This document shows positions 22,309 through 33,169 of a DNA stretch of 64,000 nt, piece after piece (the first letter of the stretch is position 1; each line of letters opens with the position of its first letter). Source of the stretch: Fragum whitleyi (lineage: Eukaryota; Mollusca; Bivalvia; Cardiida; Cardiidae); the NCBI GenBank assembly GCA_948146395.1, contig OX411545.1, positions 25,065,526 through 25,129,525 of the forward strand, written 5' to 3'. The notes under the pieces are model-generated. The model made no database searches. It was given only the letters and a program-made list of their open reading frames with translations, and had not been told where the DNA came from. A program made the position numbers and the translations under genes.

Positions 22309-22720
22309 TAGAGGACATTGAATGAGTGGTCATTGAATACCGAATTTTTCAAACGAGTCATCTATAAACAGATAAAAACGAGGCTGTGCCGAGTTTTTAT
22401 CTGTTCATAGATGACGAGTTTAATAAATTCGGTATTTGATGAGCACACATTTGATATTCTATTTATAATATGACCCGAATTTTGGTGATAAAACGATTAA
22501 ATTGCGGTATTTATCAATTCATGTTATTCCGCGAAACATATAACGCCGTTTGAAAAATGACGTCAGCAGATCCATTATGACGTCATTTTCCTAACAAAAA
22601 TATAACGTTGATATTCGTTTTTAGCTATTTTGCATAGTTATTCCACTAGTGTAATAACACCCGTGTAATATCAAAAAAATTCAACGGGGTTATTTCACTC
22701 CCGCGACGTAGGTCATATTA
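22309..22720 (+). mobile_element. Family E element, with large hairpin and paired CRE sites
   Basis: Starts near AATAGAGGACATTGAATGAG. A hairpin at 22337-22434 has arms of 44 bp (ACAGATAAAAACGAGG side and its complement) and a ~10-base loop. Two exact TGACGTCA palindromes lie at 22558 and 22578, 12 bp apart. The distal end reads TTCAACGGGGTTATTTCACTC. Homologous copies: 24011-24325 and 28205-28555 (reverse orientation) and 41185-41612. Terminal repeats are not clear, so the class is undetermined. Confidence 0.8.
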
Positions 22721-22859
22721 TAAAGATAATTATTAACTTATCAGATACATGTTTATACAGAATTTGTTCAGAGATTTTATTTGAGACAAGCCGATCATTA
22801 CCGAGTCCAGAATGCAAATGTCACAAAGCGAGCCTTGGTGAGCTAAATGTTTAAATGAA
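22721..22859. other. Unrecognised spacer
   Basis: Nothing recognised. Confidence 0.3.
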
Positions 22860-22869
22860 CATCGGCCTC

Positions 22870-23314
22870 CATTCGGATTATCACTCGGTCATTTCCGTAA
22901 GCTGCAACAGACATCGGATGTATGTAAGGCGGATGGTTATGTAACAAAATTGTGCATTTTGTAAGGCGGAAACAGTGTTAGAAAAACTAGCACTATAGAT
23001 TTATATTTTTCACAGTAAATAACGGCTGAAAATCTTAATTTTTGAGAATGACGAATCATTCTCAAAAATCAAGATTTTTTTTCAGTCGTTTCTCTTAGAA
23101 TCTAAAGATATTTATATTAGGATACGATGGTTTCACGATGGTCAAACGAGTAACGTTGGCGACGTCGAATGTTTTCACTCATAGTTTCGAGGACTAACGC
23201 CATTTTAACTGACGTCATCGAATTTTTCCAAGGTTTCCCCTAATTTTTTTAAAAAAAGTCCGTCTATATACATCCGAGGTTGGTCGTGAGATTGGCCGAG
23301 TGGTGTTCCGAATG
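22870..23314 (+). mobile_element. Family D MITE, complete, with 10-bp target duplication
   Basis: Flanked on both sides by CATCGGCCTC (22860-22869 and 23315-23324). Ends are CATTCGGATTATCACTCGG and GGCCGAGTGGTGTTCCGAATG, imperfect inverted repeats of roughly 50 bp. A foldback at about 23028-23090 pairs AATCTTAATTTTTGAGAATGA with its complement. A 10-bp duplication fits Mutator-like (MULE) elements best; no transposase is present. Confidence 0.93.
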
Positions 23315-23324
23315 CATCGGCCTC

Positions 23325-24010
23325 CCGACTCTGTAAGCCGGAAGTAGACATTCGTTTATTTTACGGCTTTTTCCGCGTTGTTAAAAAATGACCGGTTTTC
23401 AAACGACCCTGGTTCAGAATATTACGTAGGAGAATTAAATTTAAAAAAAAAAAAACATAATCCAGCTTCTTTCATTATTTGATATCAATTAAATGGCGGG
23501 AGCATTGGATTTAGCAATAAACTATGTAAGAAATATCATTTAATTAGGAGGGGCCATTATGTAATAACCAAAACTTTCTTATTTGCATGTAAAGGTTTGC
23601 TGATTTTTTTTTTTTTATATCAAATAAACATGTTGGAAACTTAGAAAAAACACTGGGCAATTTTTGTCGAGAAATTGGTTTTGTAGAATATAAAATTTAA
23701 AACCCTTTAAAATTACTATTATAAGGACATTTTAGCTTTTGAAAGCATATAATTCAAATGTAATTAATCAAAGAGACGTTTCATAGGTAAATGCCATTGT
23801 GCACATGTAATAAAGGCTATTAAAATGTATGTGTTTTTTAGCGATCAGTAGGCATTGAGCTTATACAAAACATTAAACGAATGTAAACCATTTACTGAAA
23901 ATTAACCAGTATCGCCAAAGGGGAGATAGCTCTAGCAATAAAACGAACATGGAAAGGTTCCTTCAAGTTTAGATAAAATGACAATGAAGATCAACATTGA
24001 GTTTAGTTAG
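23325..24010. other. Unrecognised AT-rich DNA
   Basis: No feature recognised. Confidence 0.4.
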
Positions 24011-24325
24011 TTGATTAATAATGCAAATGAGCTAAGAACATAAAGCAAGGATATGTTTTCGTTGTAAAAATGACGTCATCATGTATTTGATGACGTCAAT
24101 TCCCGAACGGCTTAATAAATTATAATTTGAATCGGTAGATTTCTCGAATTTTCCCGATTTATCGTAAAAAATCAGGTCATATTTCGATAGAAAATCAAAT
24201 TGGTGCTCATAGAATACCGAACTAATTTAACTTGTCATCTTTAACAGATAGAAACTCGACAAAGCCTCGTTTTAATCTGTTCATAGACGACTCGTTTGAT
24301 AAAATCGATATTCAATGACTATACA
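24011..24325 (-). mobile_element. Family E element, D1 copy 1
   Basis: Reverse orientation relative to 22309-22720. Paired TGACGTCA at 24071 and 24091, 12-bp spacing. The hairpin region (TCGACAAAGCCTCG centre) is more degraded than at 22337. The distal part of the element is cut by the start of the duplicated segment. Confidence 0.75.
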
Positions 24326-24594
24326 TTCAATATCCTCTAATTTGCATCGGGTAGAATTTTGATTGAGAAAATGTCATCTACATAATGCTATTTCAGATTC
24401 TTGCATTCAAATAATTTTCAAAATGTTTAAAATACCGTATGCAGACTTCAATAACCTGATTCAGGAGAAATTCTAAACGATAATGCCGATAATGGCAGGA
24501 GTTCTGAAGCCGTCGGAGTAAGTTTACACTGATACAAGGTTTAGTATCATGTACACTCATTTATGTCAAATACACAATTTCTCGTTTCGTGGCC

Positions 24595-24920
24595 TTCCTT
24601 AATCACAAGTTCAGCGCTTCATTCATTCAATCAAAAATACTCACTTATCTCATTCAAAACGCCCCAAATTATTCAAAAACGCTTCAGAATGGATTAAAAC
24701 GACCCAAAACTTTTCTTAAATAACATCACCAATTCCATGATCTACTTGGCTGGTATGGATTTGGGTTTTTCCACAAAGATTCACGGTTCTAGAACATTTC
24801 GTAGATTTTTATAACAGGGAGAAATTAAATAATTTCAATTTCATTCCAAAGGGATACATCGCAATTATTCAATTTCATTCCACCATCGTTCATCCTGTCA
24901 AGTTCAGATGTTCTTGACTT
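24595..24920. mobile_element. Family A MITE, degraded copy in D1 copy 1
   Basis: TCAGCGCTTCATTCATTCAATC at the left and TTCATTCCACCATCGTTCATCCTGTCAA at the right match the family's two arms in order, with loss of the terminal CAGTTAA. Counterpart at 28808-29145. Confidence 0.65.
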
Positions 24921-25602
24921 TGGCAACTCTGATGATTATGTACTAATAGTGCTGATCTTAGACTTATCTTAACACTCTTTTGAAAATATCGTAACTATCA
25001 CAAAATGATTTTAACAAAGCGTTTAAATAATATCTTTTCAATTTAAAAGTACTACATGTAACATAATATGCAACTGTAAACATAAATACACGTACCGCCA
25101 GTTTGTTTGATTATTCAATCTTAAGCATGTCAAAATTGGATTTATGTTTTGCAATAAAACTTGTTTAGTTTACTTGGAATTTGCGGCAATTTTCCTAAAT
25201 TGTAAAGTTGTATTACATTGAGAGCAAGGCATTCACCTATGATTCACAACTGTGCATTTCCTTTGAGGTGAATTTTACTGAAAACAACCTTTCTTGGATA
25301 AAGATGATGCATGGCAGACACCAAGAGTGTCTGAGAAAAATCTAATAACACGTAGTGGAAATAAATGAGCGCCTTATTCACATATTTTTGCAGAAGAGAA
25401 ATCAATCTTTCTCCCATGGATGCGACAGACCTAAATCAATTAGTGGTTGTAATAAAAAACGCAAAGACTGTCATCAATGTCAATTGATTTGAACTGTCTG
25501 AAAACACTATATAAGGTAAAACATTCAAACAATCAATAGTAAAATCCATATAGACGCATAATTGTTCTAGGATACTCAAGAAATGATGTTAGGTATACAA
25601 AT

Positions 25603-25736
25603 GCCCTGCATTCAGGATCGCAAAACGGTGCAAACAGTTTTTTCAATTATTTCCCGCTTTGCACGTGCACTAACGTGCAATGCGGGGTATAATTGGTAAA
25701 CTGTTTGCATCGTTGTGTGATCCTGAACGCAGGGAT
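25603..25736. repeat. Long palindrome, ~64-bp arms, D1 copy 1
   Basis: GCCCTGCATTCAGGATCGC pairs with the right end GATCCTGAACGCAGGG; inner arms share GGTGCAAACAGTTT. The centre is rich in CACGTGCAC. The equivalent in copy 2 is 31000-31127. Further partial copies of the same arm lie at 26893-26965 and 32258-32350. Probably a foldback MITE. Confidence 0.85.
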
Positions 25737-25813
25737 GGTTGGTTCTCCGCGATTAACGAAAATAGAACACAAAAATAACAACAACAGTATAAGAACAATG
25801 AAAATAAATAAAT

Positions 25814-25975
25814 GTGACCCGTCACGCGAAAAGGGACCATCTCGAAAGTGTCCACCCAATCAATCGTCCCGAGAAAGAAATAAAGATTTTTGAAATGCCA
25901 CTTTTTGGTTGGCTTGTTCTAGAACTAATTCCTTTTTCAAGATCCCTGGTGGTCCCGTTTCGCGTGACGTGTCAC
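25814..25975. mobile_element. Family C MITE (GTGACCCGTCACGCG ends), short form
   Basis: Left end GTGACCCGTCACGCGAAAAG, right end CGCGTGACGTGTCAC. AAAT (in an AAATAAAT context) flanks both ends, consistent with a 4-bp duplication. The D1 copy 2 counterpart is 31208-31348. The interior differs from the longer copies at 39923 and 47429. Confidence 0.85.
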
Positions 25976-26390
25976 AAATAAATAATATGCTTAAATGCTC
26001 ACTATTTGTGAGTGCCTTCGACTGTTATCAAGTAAATATTTTAAAGATGAAAGATAATTCAAAAATTAACAATCTATTGCTTGGATGATAAATGGTGGCA
26101 ATGCAATAACTGTTAATACTAGTGCATACATGCTGTTCAACAGTTCCTGAAAATTATATTGTTACCATAAGAAAGGTAAAACATTCGCATAAAGGTGCAA
26201 AAACGTTCTCGAAGAAAAAAAAAAACAATACATTGAGGAGGCAAAACGTTTGCAAACGTTTAAAAGTATGTCCCGTTTTACACGTAATAAAACGTGCAAA
26301 GCGGTGTACAATTTCTTAAACGTATAATAAACGTTCTCATCTTAAAACGCTCGGGATGTTTCGGAAGACGCGATGAAATCGAACAGGAAT

Positions 26391-26618
26391 TCTAAAGGAT
26401 AGTTTTCGCGCGTGTCACACGATGAGTTATTGCTTATGAATATGCATGAAGGCTGTCTAGACGACAAATTATCAATGAATAAAGGTATTTCAATAGAAAT
26501 TAATACAATTGTTGATATACGTATTCATAACGGAATATTTGATGCAGCGGAGGTGCCGACAAACTGGAAGGAGTCATTTCGTACATTTTCGATATTTTTC
26601 TTTTATGAAAATTGTTAA
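26391..26618 (+). pseudogene. Possible coding remnant, D1 copy 1
   Basis: The segment coding SHDELLLMNMHEGCLDD and onward is almost identical to 31770-31936 in copy 2. In copy 1 an in-frame TAG interrupts the frame just upstream (GGATAG against GGATCG in copy 2), and the downstream stop differs. I recognise no protein family. Of three codon differences seen, one is silent and two change residues, which gives no support for selection. Probably repeat DNA that happens to be open. Confidence 0.2.
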
Positions 26619-26639
26619 TCGGTAAGCTAAAAAGAAAAA

Positions 26640-26800
26640 TTTTTGGGAAGTGCGTAAAGTGTCGATCATTTTATTTTGACTGCGCGAAGTGCGCAGTCTG
26701 ACTAGGTTCGAAACTTTTCCAACTTGGATGATTGTCTGAATCTTAACACATTCTATCTTTATGTATGGGATTTGTCTGGAAAATTTCTGGCCAAACCAAA
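26640..26800. mobile_element. Family C internal fragment
   Basis: GGAAGTGCGTAAAGTGTCGATC followed by the ACTGCGCGAAGTGCGCAGT hairpin and CTGACTAGGTTCGAAAC matches the interior of the full element at 47429-47688. Terminal repeats are missing. The counterpart in copy 2 is 32005-32170. Confidence 0.7.
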
Positions 26801-26929
26801 CAAGCATATTTGCAGGCGGGTTATCGTTTACGCCCGCGTGAATTGGGCTTAACTCAATTTATGTCAAGAACCTAGCCAAAACTCACAGCCCTTCGATCAG
26901 GATCACAAAACGGTGCAAACAGTTAACCA

Positions 26930-27440
26930 TGATTACGGTTGATCGTTGTCATAACTGTTTGCGAAAAAGAAAGAAAAGGATAACTTTACAGGGATTATTT
27001 GATCTCTTTTTTTTTCAGTGTAAGATCGATATGCCATATGTTCAATTGAGTGAAAAAAATATGTATTTACACGAATATTTATGAATTTATTTATCTTAGA
27101 CGAAAATTAAAAACGGCTATCCTATTTCTTTAATTCAAAAGTGGCACAAAATGCGGAAATTGTAAAATTGTCTCTTTAAGCCCGTCATTTCGCACGAGAT
27201 TGCATGGCAACGTTGATTATGACGTCATAATCTCAGTGGCTAGCTTAGATGGGAAAAAACACAATTGGACGTAATTTTCTCTTCAATACAAATTTTCCCA
27301 GACATACCAATTGCTGTAGATCTAGGTGGACAGCTCCTCTACTCGATGCAGTAATTTTATCAAACTTTATCGTTTAGATTTGTCTGCCCTCAAATCGCGG
27401 CTACATCCGGCAAAATCGTATGTTTTTATCATATATCCAC
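26930..27440. other. Copy-1-specific segment of D1
   Basis: No equivalent in copy 2, where about 140 bp occupy the same position. Contains ATTATGACGTCATAAT (27217-27232). Either inserted in copy 1 or deleted from copy 2; no terminal repeats were recognised. Confidence 0.6.
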
Positions 27441-27514
27441 GCACAAATGGGAGAGAAAAATTCTGAAAGGATATTCGCGACTGTTTTTATAAATGATAAA
27501 TCGCTGGTGCCATC

Positions 27515-27590
27515 CCTTGGTCGAGAGGGATTAATCTAAGTTGTTTAAACTTGTTTCCAAATCGACGTAAAATAAATAGGTTTTAACCAA
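27515..27590 (+). mobile_element. SINE S2, 3' body fragment
   Basis: GAGAGGGATTAATCTAAGTTG then CGACGTAAAATAAATAGG matches the 3' body of the two S2 copies on the minus strand at 33906 and 39205. The tRNA-like head is absent. The same fragment is at 32495-32570. Confidence 0.75.
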
Positions 27591-27599
27591 ACCGCTTAC

Positions 27600-27950
27600 A
27601 TCGTGAAATTGAATGGAGGTAAACCTTTATCGCTATTTTTGTTTAGGGTGAACAAAATTAGCGATATTCATTACCCCCCTTTAATAAGATATGCATACTA
27701 GTTCTATAAATAGCTTTTTTCGTTAAAAAAAAACTATCAGATGTTTACAATTTCATTTATGCCAGTTTAATCGAGATTTTTTCCGGCTACATTATTTTGA
27801 ATTTAGTTGTTGATTTTATCTTTTAAAGTTATTTTGGAACGTTTTTTAATGGTTGGCGTGAGTGTTAGGAATGAATGGATGGAGCGCTGAGTGAGCGATT
27901 CAAAATAGGTTTGATTGAGATGAATGTCAATTTCTTGATATAACAAACCG
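27600..27950. mobile_element. Family A MITE in D1 copy 1
   Basis: ACATCGTGAAATTGAATGGAGG, the central palindrome around GAACAAAATTAGCGATATTC, and the right arm GGAATGAATGGATGGAGCGCTGAGTGAGCG. The right terminus has decayed. Part of the left arm is deleted, so it is shorter than the ~436-bp complete form. Confidence 0.8.
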
Positions 27951-28204
27951 TGACTGATTGCAGCAATTTGTTATTTGGAAGTTTAACGAGCTGTAAACAG
28001 CGCTCTGACTATCTTCTCAAGCTATCGTAAGAGTTTAATTACAATAATCACATGTTTTCCATTCGTTTCCAGTCCATTTGTCCGTCGAATTTCTTTCTTT
28101 TTCCACTTCTCCTTTTTCTAAGACTAATATCACTAAAAGTCTTAGCGTCAACAACGAGTCTATGCAAACAGAACCACAGTTTACCATTGAATTTTTCCCT
28201 AATA

Positions 28205-28555
28205 TGAAAACCCTGTTGAATATTTTTTTATATTACACTAGTGGATTAATTATGTAAATGAGCAAAGAACATAAAGCAAGGATATGTTTTCGTTTTAAAA
28301 ATGACGTCATTATGTATTTGATGACGTCATTCGCAAACGGCTTAATAAATTATAATTTGAATCGGTAGATTTCTCGATTTTTCCCGATTTATCGTCAAAA
28401 ATTCAGGTCATATTTCCATAGAAAATCAAATTGGTGCTCATAGAATACCGAACTAATTTAATTCGTCATCTTTAACAGATAGAAACTCGACAAAGCCTCG
28501 TTTTTATCTGTTTTTAGACGACTCGTTTGATAAAATCGATATTCGATGACTAATT
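28205..28555 (-). mobile_element. Family E element at start of D1 copy 2
   Basis: Exact TGACGTCA at 28302 and 28322, 12-bp spacing, and the hairpin words around 28480-28530. It extends further at its left (CCCTGTTGAATATT) than the copy at 24011, so the duplication breakpoint lies inside this element. Confidence 0.75.
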
Positions 28556-28807
28556 TGCATCGGGTAGAATTTGATTGAGAAGATGTCATCGACATAATGC
28601 TATTTTAGATTCTTGCAATCAAATAATTTTCAAAATGTTTAAAATACCTTATGCAGACTTCAATAACCTGATTCAGCAGAAATTCTAAACGATAATGCCG
28701 ATAATGGCAGGAGTTTTGAAGCCATCGCAGTAAGTTTACATTGATACGACGGTTAGTATTATGTACACTCATTAGTGTCAATTACACAATTTCTCGTTTC
28801 GTGCCCA

Positions 28808-29145
28808 TTCTTAATCACTAGTTCAGCGCTTCATTCATTCAATTAAAAAGACTCACTTATATCATTCAAAACGCTTCAAATTATTCAAAGAATGCCCCTA
28901 AATAAATTAAAACGATCCACAAGATAGATTAAAACGATGCAATACTTCTTTAAAACGCTAATTCAATTATGTTATTGGCTGGAATGGATTTGGGTTTTGT
29001 CCATAATGGTTCAAAATTCTAGAACATCTCGTAGATTTTTATCATAGTGATATACCAAATACCATTAATTTCATTTAAAGCGGACACATCACAATCATTC
29101 ATTTTCATTCTACCATCGTTCATCTTGTCAATTTCAGATGTTCTT
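28808..29145. mobile_element. Family A MITE, degraded copy in D1 copy 2
   Basis: Counterpart of 24595-24920, with TCAGCGCTTCATTCATTCAAT and CATTCTACCATCGTTCATC arms. Confidence 0.65.
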
Positions 29146-29285
29146 GTATGTTGTCAACTCTGATGAAAATGTACTAATAGTGCTGATCTTAGACTTATCT
29201 TATCGCGCTTTTGAAATTATTGTACATATCTCAAAATGATTGAAACAAACCGTTTAAATAATAGTTTTCAATTAAAAGTACTATA

Positions 29286-30491
29286 GTTAGATTTTTGGCG
29301 GTGAGCCGTGAAATCAACTTTTTACTGTTAGATTCTCGTGCCATTTGTTCCAAATAGATAAAACAGATTAAAATAACGCATATAGAAAATTAAATATTTA
29401 CCTTTTAAATCATCTTTATTGCTTGTCATATAACTAAGGTTCACTCAAACATATTCTTTCATAATTGCAGTGAAGGGGTAAGGTTAAACCAATCATTTGC
29501 TTTTTGATTATACCCGATTTACCTATGGAAATGGACACGGCGCCTACGTCAGAGCTCAGTTTTGAAAATACATACATACGTACATACATACATACATATT
29601 CTTTTTTGGCATTAAATAGTTTTACAACATATTCATAGCCTTAACATAAACATTGAACATGAAATAACACACATTATGAAGGGAGTGTGACGTTTTACGA
29701 GAAGTGGCTCGTCATTATGGGGTTGTTTCTCAAATACGCGGACAGATTTTTGAAACGTTCGTGTATTTTCGAATCAACCCCGGTAAATGATTAGTTCAAG
29801 TTGATTTGTTTAAAAAATATCGGATAGATGAAATGCTTGAAAAAGCTTTTTGTGCAAAATGGGTGAAAATTTATTAAACAATTTCTTCTGGTAACTATAG
29901 GATAGGTTCGTTGATCCATTGAAAATTCATTATACATTCTAAACACATGGTAACATGTAACTATTGAGTTGTTCCAGTATATTCATGAATTGTTACGTTC
30001 TTTTAGAGCATAAAATATAAATTTTGAAAGATTGAAAAGTACTTTTGTGTTTTTACACGATATAAGTAATTCAAATTTATTTAATGTCGGCCAGTGGCAA
30101 AAGTAAGGTTTCATGAATTTTTGTCTAAGGTTGTAAAAGCGAGGACATGTCATTAAGAAATGGTACTCCTATACACGTATTATTAAATGAAACTGTTATA
30201 GGTGTATTTTCAAAACTGAGCTCTGGCGTAGGCGTTGAGTCCATGTTGATAGATATATCGGCTATATTCAAAAAGCATACGATAGGATTTGAATCTGGTT
30301 CTTCCACTTCAATTATGCAAGTACAGTTATGAGTAAACCTTGCGATTTCAGATAAGCACTAACTTTCGTTTTAAAGTATTAATTTTAATTTTTAAAGTGC
30401 TTTGTTTAACCGGTTTTATCTATTTCGACAAAATAGCACGGGAATTTAAATGTTAAAGGTAGATTTTACGGCTCACCGCACAAAATCTACC
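29286..30491. mobile_element. 1.2-kb element with long inverted arms, inserted in D1 copy 2 only
   Basis: Ends GTTAGATTTTTGGCGGTGAG and the complement of GGTAGATTTTGTGCGGTGAG form about 30-bp terminal repeats, flanked by TATA at 29282-29285 and 30492-30495. Copy 1 is uninterrupted at the matching place (~25051-25060). The inverted similarity continues inward for about 285 bp per arm. Both arms hold the complement of the same coding-like stretch: the left arm reads MDTAPTSELSFENT (about 29530-29572), the right arm reads MDSTPTPELSFENT on the minus strand (about 30205-30246). The centre has a (TACA)n tract and no transposase. The family is not recognised. Confidence 0.85.
29570..29600. repeat. 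(TACA)n tract
   Basis: Seven or so TACA units, one interrupted by TACG, at the inner edge of the left arm of the 29286-30491 element. Confidence 0.9.
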
Positions 30492-30999
30492 TATACATGT
30501 GTTCATATAAACATGTACTGCCAATTAGTTTGATAATACAACCCGTTGGCATGTTAAATTTGTTTTATTTTTTACTTGGAATTTGCGGTAAATTACCTGA
30601 ATTGTAAAGTATCACATTGAGAGCAAAACATTCACCTTTAACTGTGCATTTTCTTTGAGGTGATTTTTTTTCTAAAAAAAACTATCTAGGATAAAGATGA
30701 TGCATGGCAGACACCAAAAGTGTATGAGAAAAATCTAATAACATGTGGTGGAAATAAATGAGCGCGACATTCACATATTTTTGCAGAAGAGAAATCAATC
30801 TTTATCCCGTGGATGCGACAGACCTAAATCAATTAGTGGTTGTAATAAAAAACGATTAGAATGTCATCAATGTCAATTGATTTGAACTGTCTGAAAACAC
30901 TATATAAGGTAAAACACTCAAACAAACAATAGTAAAATCCATATAGACGTATGATTATTTTAGGATATTCAAGAAATAATGTTCGGTCGACACATGCCC

Positions 31000-31127
31000 T
31001 GCGTTCAGAATCGCTAAACGGTGCAAACAGTGTTTACCAATTATACCCCGCCTTGCACGTGTACTTACGAGCAAGGCGGGGTATAATTGGTAAACTGTTT
31101 GCATCGTTGGGTGATCCTGAACACAGA
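31000..31127. repeat. Long palindrome, D1 copy 2
   Basis: Counterpart of 25603-25736; arms share AAACGGTGCAAACAGT and the TATACCCCGCCTTGCACGTG centre. Confidence 0.85.
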
Positions 31128-31207
31128 GATGGTTCTCCGCGATTCACGAAAATAGAACACAAAAATAATAAAAGCAGTATATTTAAGAACAATGAAAATA
31201 AATAAAT

Positions 31208-31348
31208 GAGACCCGTCACGCGAAAAGCGACCATCTGCAATCAACCGTCCCGAGAAAGAATTTTGAAATGCCACTTTTTAGTTGGCTTGTTCTAAAACCA
31301 ATTCCTTTTTCAAGATCCCTGACGGTCCCGTTTTGCATTACGTGTCTC
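31208..31348. mobile_element. Family C MITE, short form, D1 copy 2
   Basis: GAGACCCGTCACGCGAAAAG left and ACGTGTCTC right, both with T-to-C/A decay relative to copy 1, flanked by AAAT. It lacks about 20 bp present in the copy at 25814. Confidence 0.8.
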
Positions 31349-31657
31349 AAATAAATAATAGGCTTAAATGCGTACTGTTTTTGAGTGCCTTAGACTGTAA
31401 TCAAAAAGATATTTCCGAGATAAAAGATAATTCAAAATCAACAATTAATTGTTTGAATAATGAATGGTGATAATGCATAAACTGTTGTTACTAGAGCATC
31501 ATGTAGTCCAATAGTTCCTGGAAAATATATTGTTACCATAAGAAAGGTAAAACAATCGCATAAAGGTACAACAACGTTCATGAAAATATCAATGCATTGT
31601 GGAGGCAAAACGTTTGCAAACGTTTAAAAGTATGTCCTGTTTTACATGTAAGGTTAC

Positions 31658-31939
31658 GTGCAAACAAGGGTACAATTTCCTAGACAAATAGTGAACATTT
31701 TGATGTTGAACGCTCGGCATAATTCGGAAGACGCGATGATACCGAACAGAAATTCTATGGGATCGTTTTCGCGCGTGTCACACGATGAGTTATTACTTAT
31801 GAATATGCATGAAGGCTGTCTAGACGACAAATTATCAATGAATAAAGGTATTTCAATAGAAATTAATACAATTGTTGATACACGTATTCATAACGGAATA
31901 TTTGATGCAGCGGAGGTGCCGACAGACTGGAAGGAGTAA
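31658..31939 (+). CDS. Hypothetical open frame in D1 copy 2, unrecognised
   Basis: Ninety-three codons, with the conserved part from MGSFSRVSHDELL to VPTDWKE and a TAA stop. The equivalent frame in copy 1 is broken by a stop upstream and differs at the end. No domain, no clear splice sites and no coding neighbours. Could be a captured exon fragment, but more likely a chance frame in a duplicated repeat region. Confidence 0.2.
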   Translation: MQTRVQFPRQIVNILMLNARHNSEDAMIPNRNSMGSFSRVSHDELLLMNMHEGCLDDKLSMNKGISIEINTIVDTRIHNGIFDAAEVPTDWKE

Positions 31940-32004
31940 TGTCGTACATTTTCGATATTTTTCTTTTATAAAAATTGTTACTCGGTAGGCTAAAAAGAAA
32001 CAAT

Positions 32005-32170
32005 TTGGGAAGCGCGTAAAGTGTCGATCTTAGTTAGACTGCGCGAAGTGCGCAGCCTGACTAGGTTCGAAACTTTTCCAACTTGGATGATTGTCTGAAT
32101 CTTAACATATTCTATCTTTATGTATGGCATTTGTCTGGAAAATTTCTGGCCAAACTAAATAAGCATGTTT
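32005..32170. mobile_element. Family C internal fragment, D1 copy 2
   Basis: Counterpart of 26640-26800, including CTGCGCGAAGTGCGCAG. Confidence 0.7.
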
Positions 32171-32494
32171 GCAGGTGGGTTATCGTTTACTCCCGTGTGA
32201 ATAGGGCTTAACTCAATTTATGGCAAGGACCTAGCCATAAATCCCAGCCATTTGATCAGGATTACAAAACGGTGCGGTGCATACAGTTTGCAAATTTTAC
32301 CCTGTTTTGCACGTGCACTTGCGTTTTATCATCCTGAACGTAGGGCTGGTATGTCTCACACCAGTAGTACTTAATGAATATTGGGCTGCTCATCCCACAC
32401 AGGTCCTCGATTTTTCCACGCACAAATGGGAGAGAAAAATTCTGAAAGGAAATATGCTGCTGTTTTTATAAAAGATGTATCGCTGGTGCCATCC

Positions 32495-32570
32495 CTTGAT
32501 CGAGAGGGCTTAATCTAAGTTGTAAGATCTTGTTTTCAAATCGACGTAAAATAAATAAATTTAAACCAAA
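32495..32570 (+). mobile_element. SINE S2, 3' body fragment, D1 copy 2
   Basis: GAGAGGGCTTAATCTAAGTTG and CGACGTAAAATAAATAAAT, matching 27515-27590. Confidence 0.75.
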
Positions 32571-32589
32571 ACGCCTTTATAGTGTTAGT

Positions 32590-32940
32590 TACATCGTGAA
32601 ATTGAAGGTAGATAAACCTTTAACGCTATTTTTGTTTAGGATGAACAAAATTAGCGATATTAATTACCCCTCTTTAATAAAATATGCATACAATTTCTAT
32701 GAATAGCTTTTTTCCCTTCAAGAACCTATCAGATGTTTACAATTTCATTTATGCCAGTGGAATCGAGCATTTTTTCCGGCTAAATTTATTTTGAATGTAG
32801 GTGTTGATTCTATCTTTTAAAGTTATTTTGGAGCTCTTTTCTGGTTTGAGTGAGTTTGGAATGAATGGATGGAGCGCTGAGTGAGCGATTCGAAATAGGT
32901 TTGATTGAGATGAATGTCAATTTCTTGATATAACTAACTA
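32590..32940. mobile_element. Family A MITE in D1 copy 2
   Basis: Counterpart of 27600-27950 with the same truncations: ACATCGTGAAATTGAAGG on the left and GGATGGAGCGCTGAGTGAGCG on the right. Confidence 0.8.
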
Positions 32941-33169
32941 TAACTGAATGTGGCGATTTGTTATTTGGAAGTTCAACGAGCTGTAAACAGCGCTCTGACT
33001 GTCTTCTCAAGCTATCGTAAGAGTTTAATTACAACAATCACAGGTTTTCCATTCGTTTCCAGTCCATTTGTCTGTCGAATGTCTTTCTTTTTCCACTTTT
33101 CCATTTTCTTAGACTAATATCATTAAAAGTGTTAGCGTCAGCAACGAGTCTATGCAAACAGAACCACAG

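Larger units (their letters stand above)
24011..28179. repeat. Segmental duplication D1, copy 1
   Basis: Matches 28241-33169 in the same orientation, in the same order, from ATTAATAATGCAAATGAGC to CTATGCAAACAGAACCACAG. The copies are about 60 bp apart. By eye most aligned stretches differ at several percent of positions. Copy 1 has about 0.5 kb at 26930-27440 with no counterpart; copy 2 has a 1.2-kb insertion. Contains family E, A and C elements, a long palindrome and a SINE S2 fragment, listed separately. Confidence 0.95.
28241..33169. repeat. Segmental duplication D1, copy 2
   Basis: Head-to-tail partner of 24011-28179. Same order of family E, degraded family A, palindrome, family C, open frame, family C fragment, S2 fragment and family A. 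The main differences are the insertion at 29286-30491 and loss of about 0.4 kb around 32280-32410. Confidence 0.95.
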
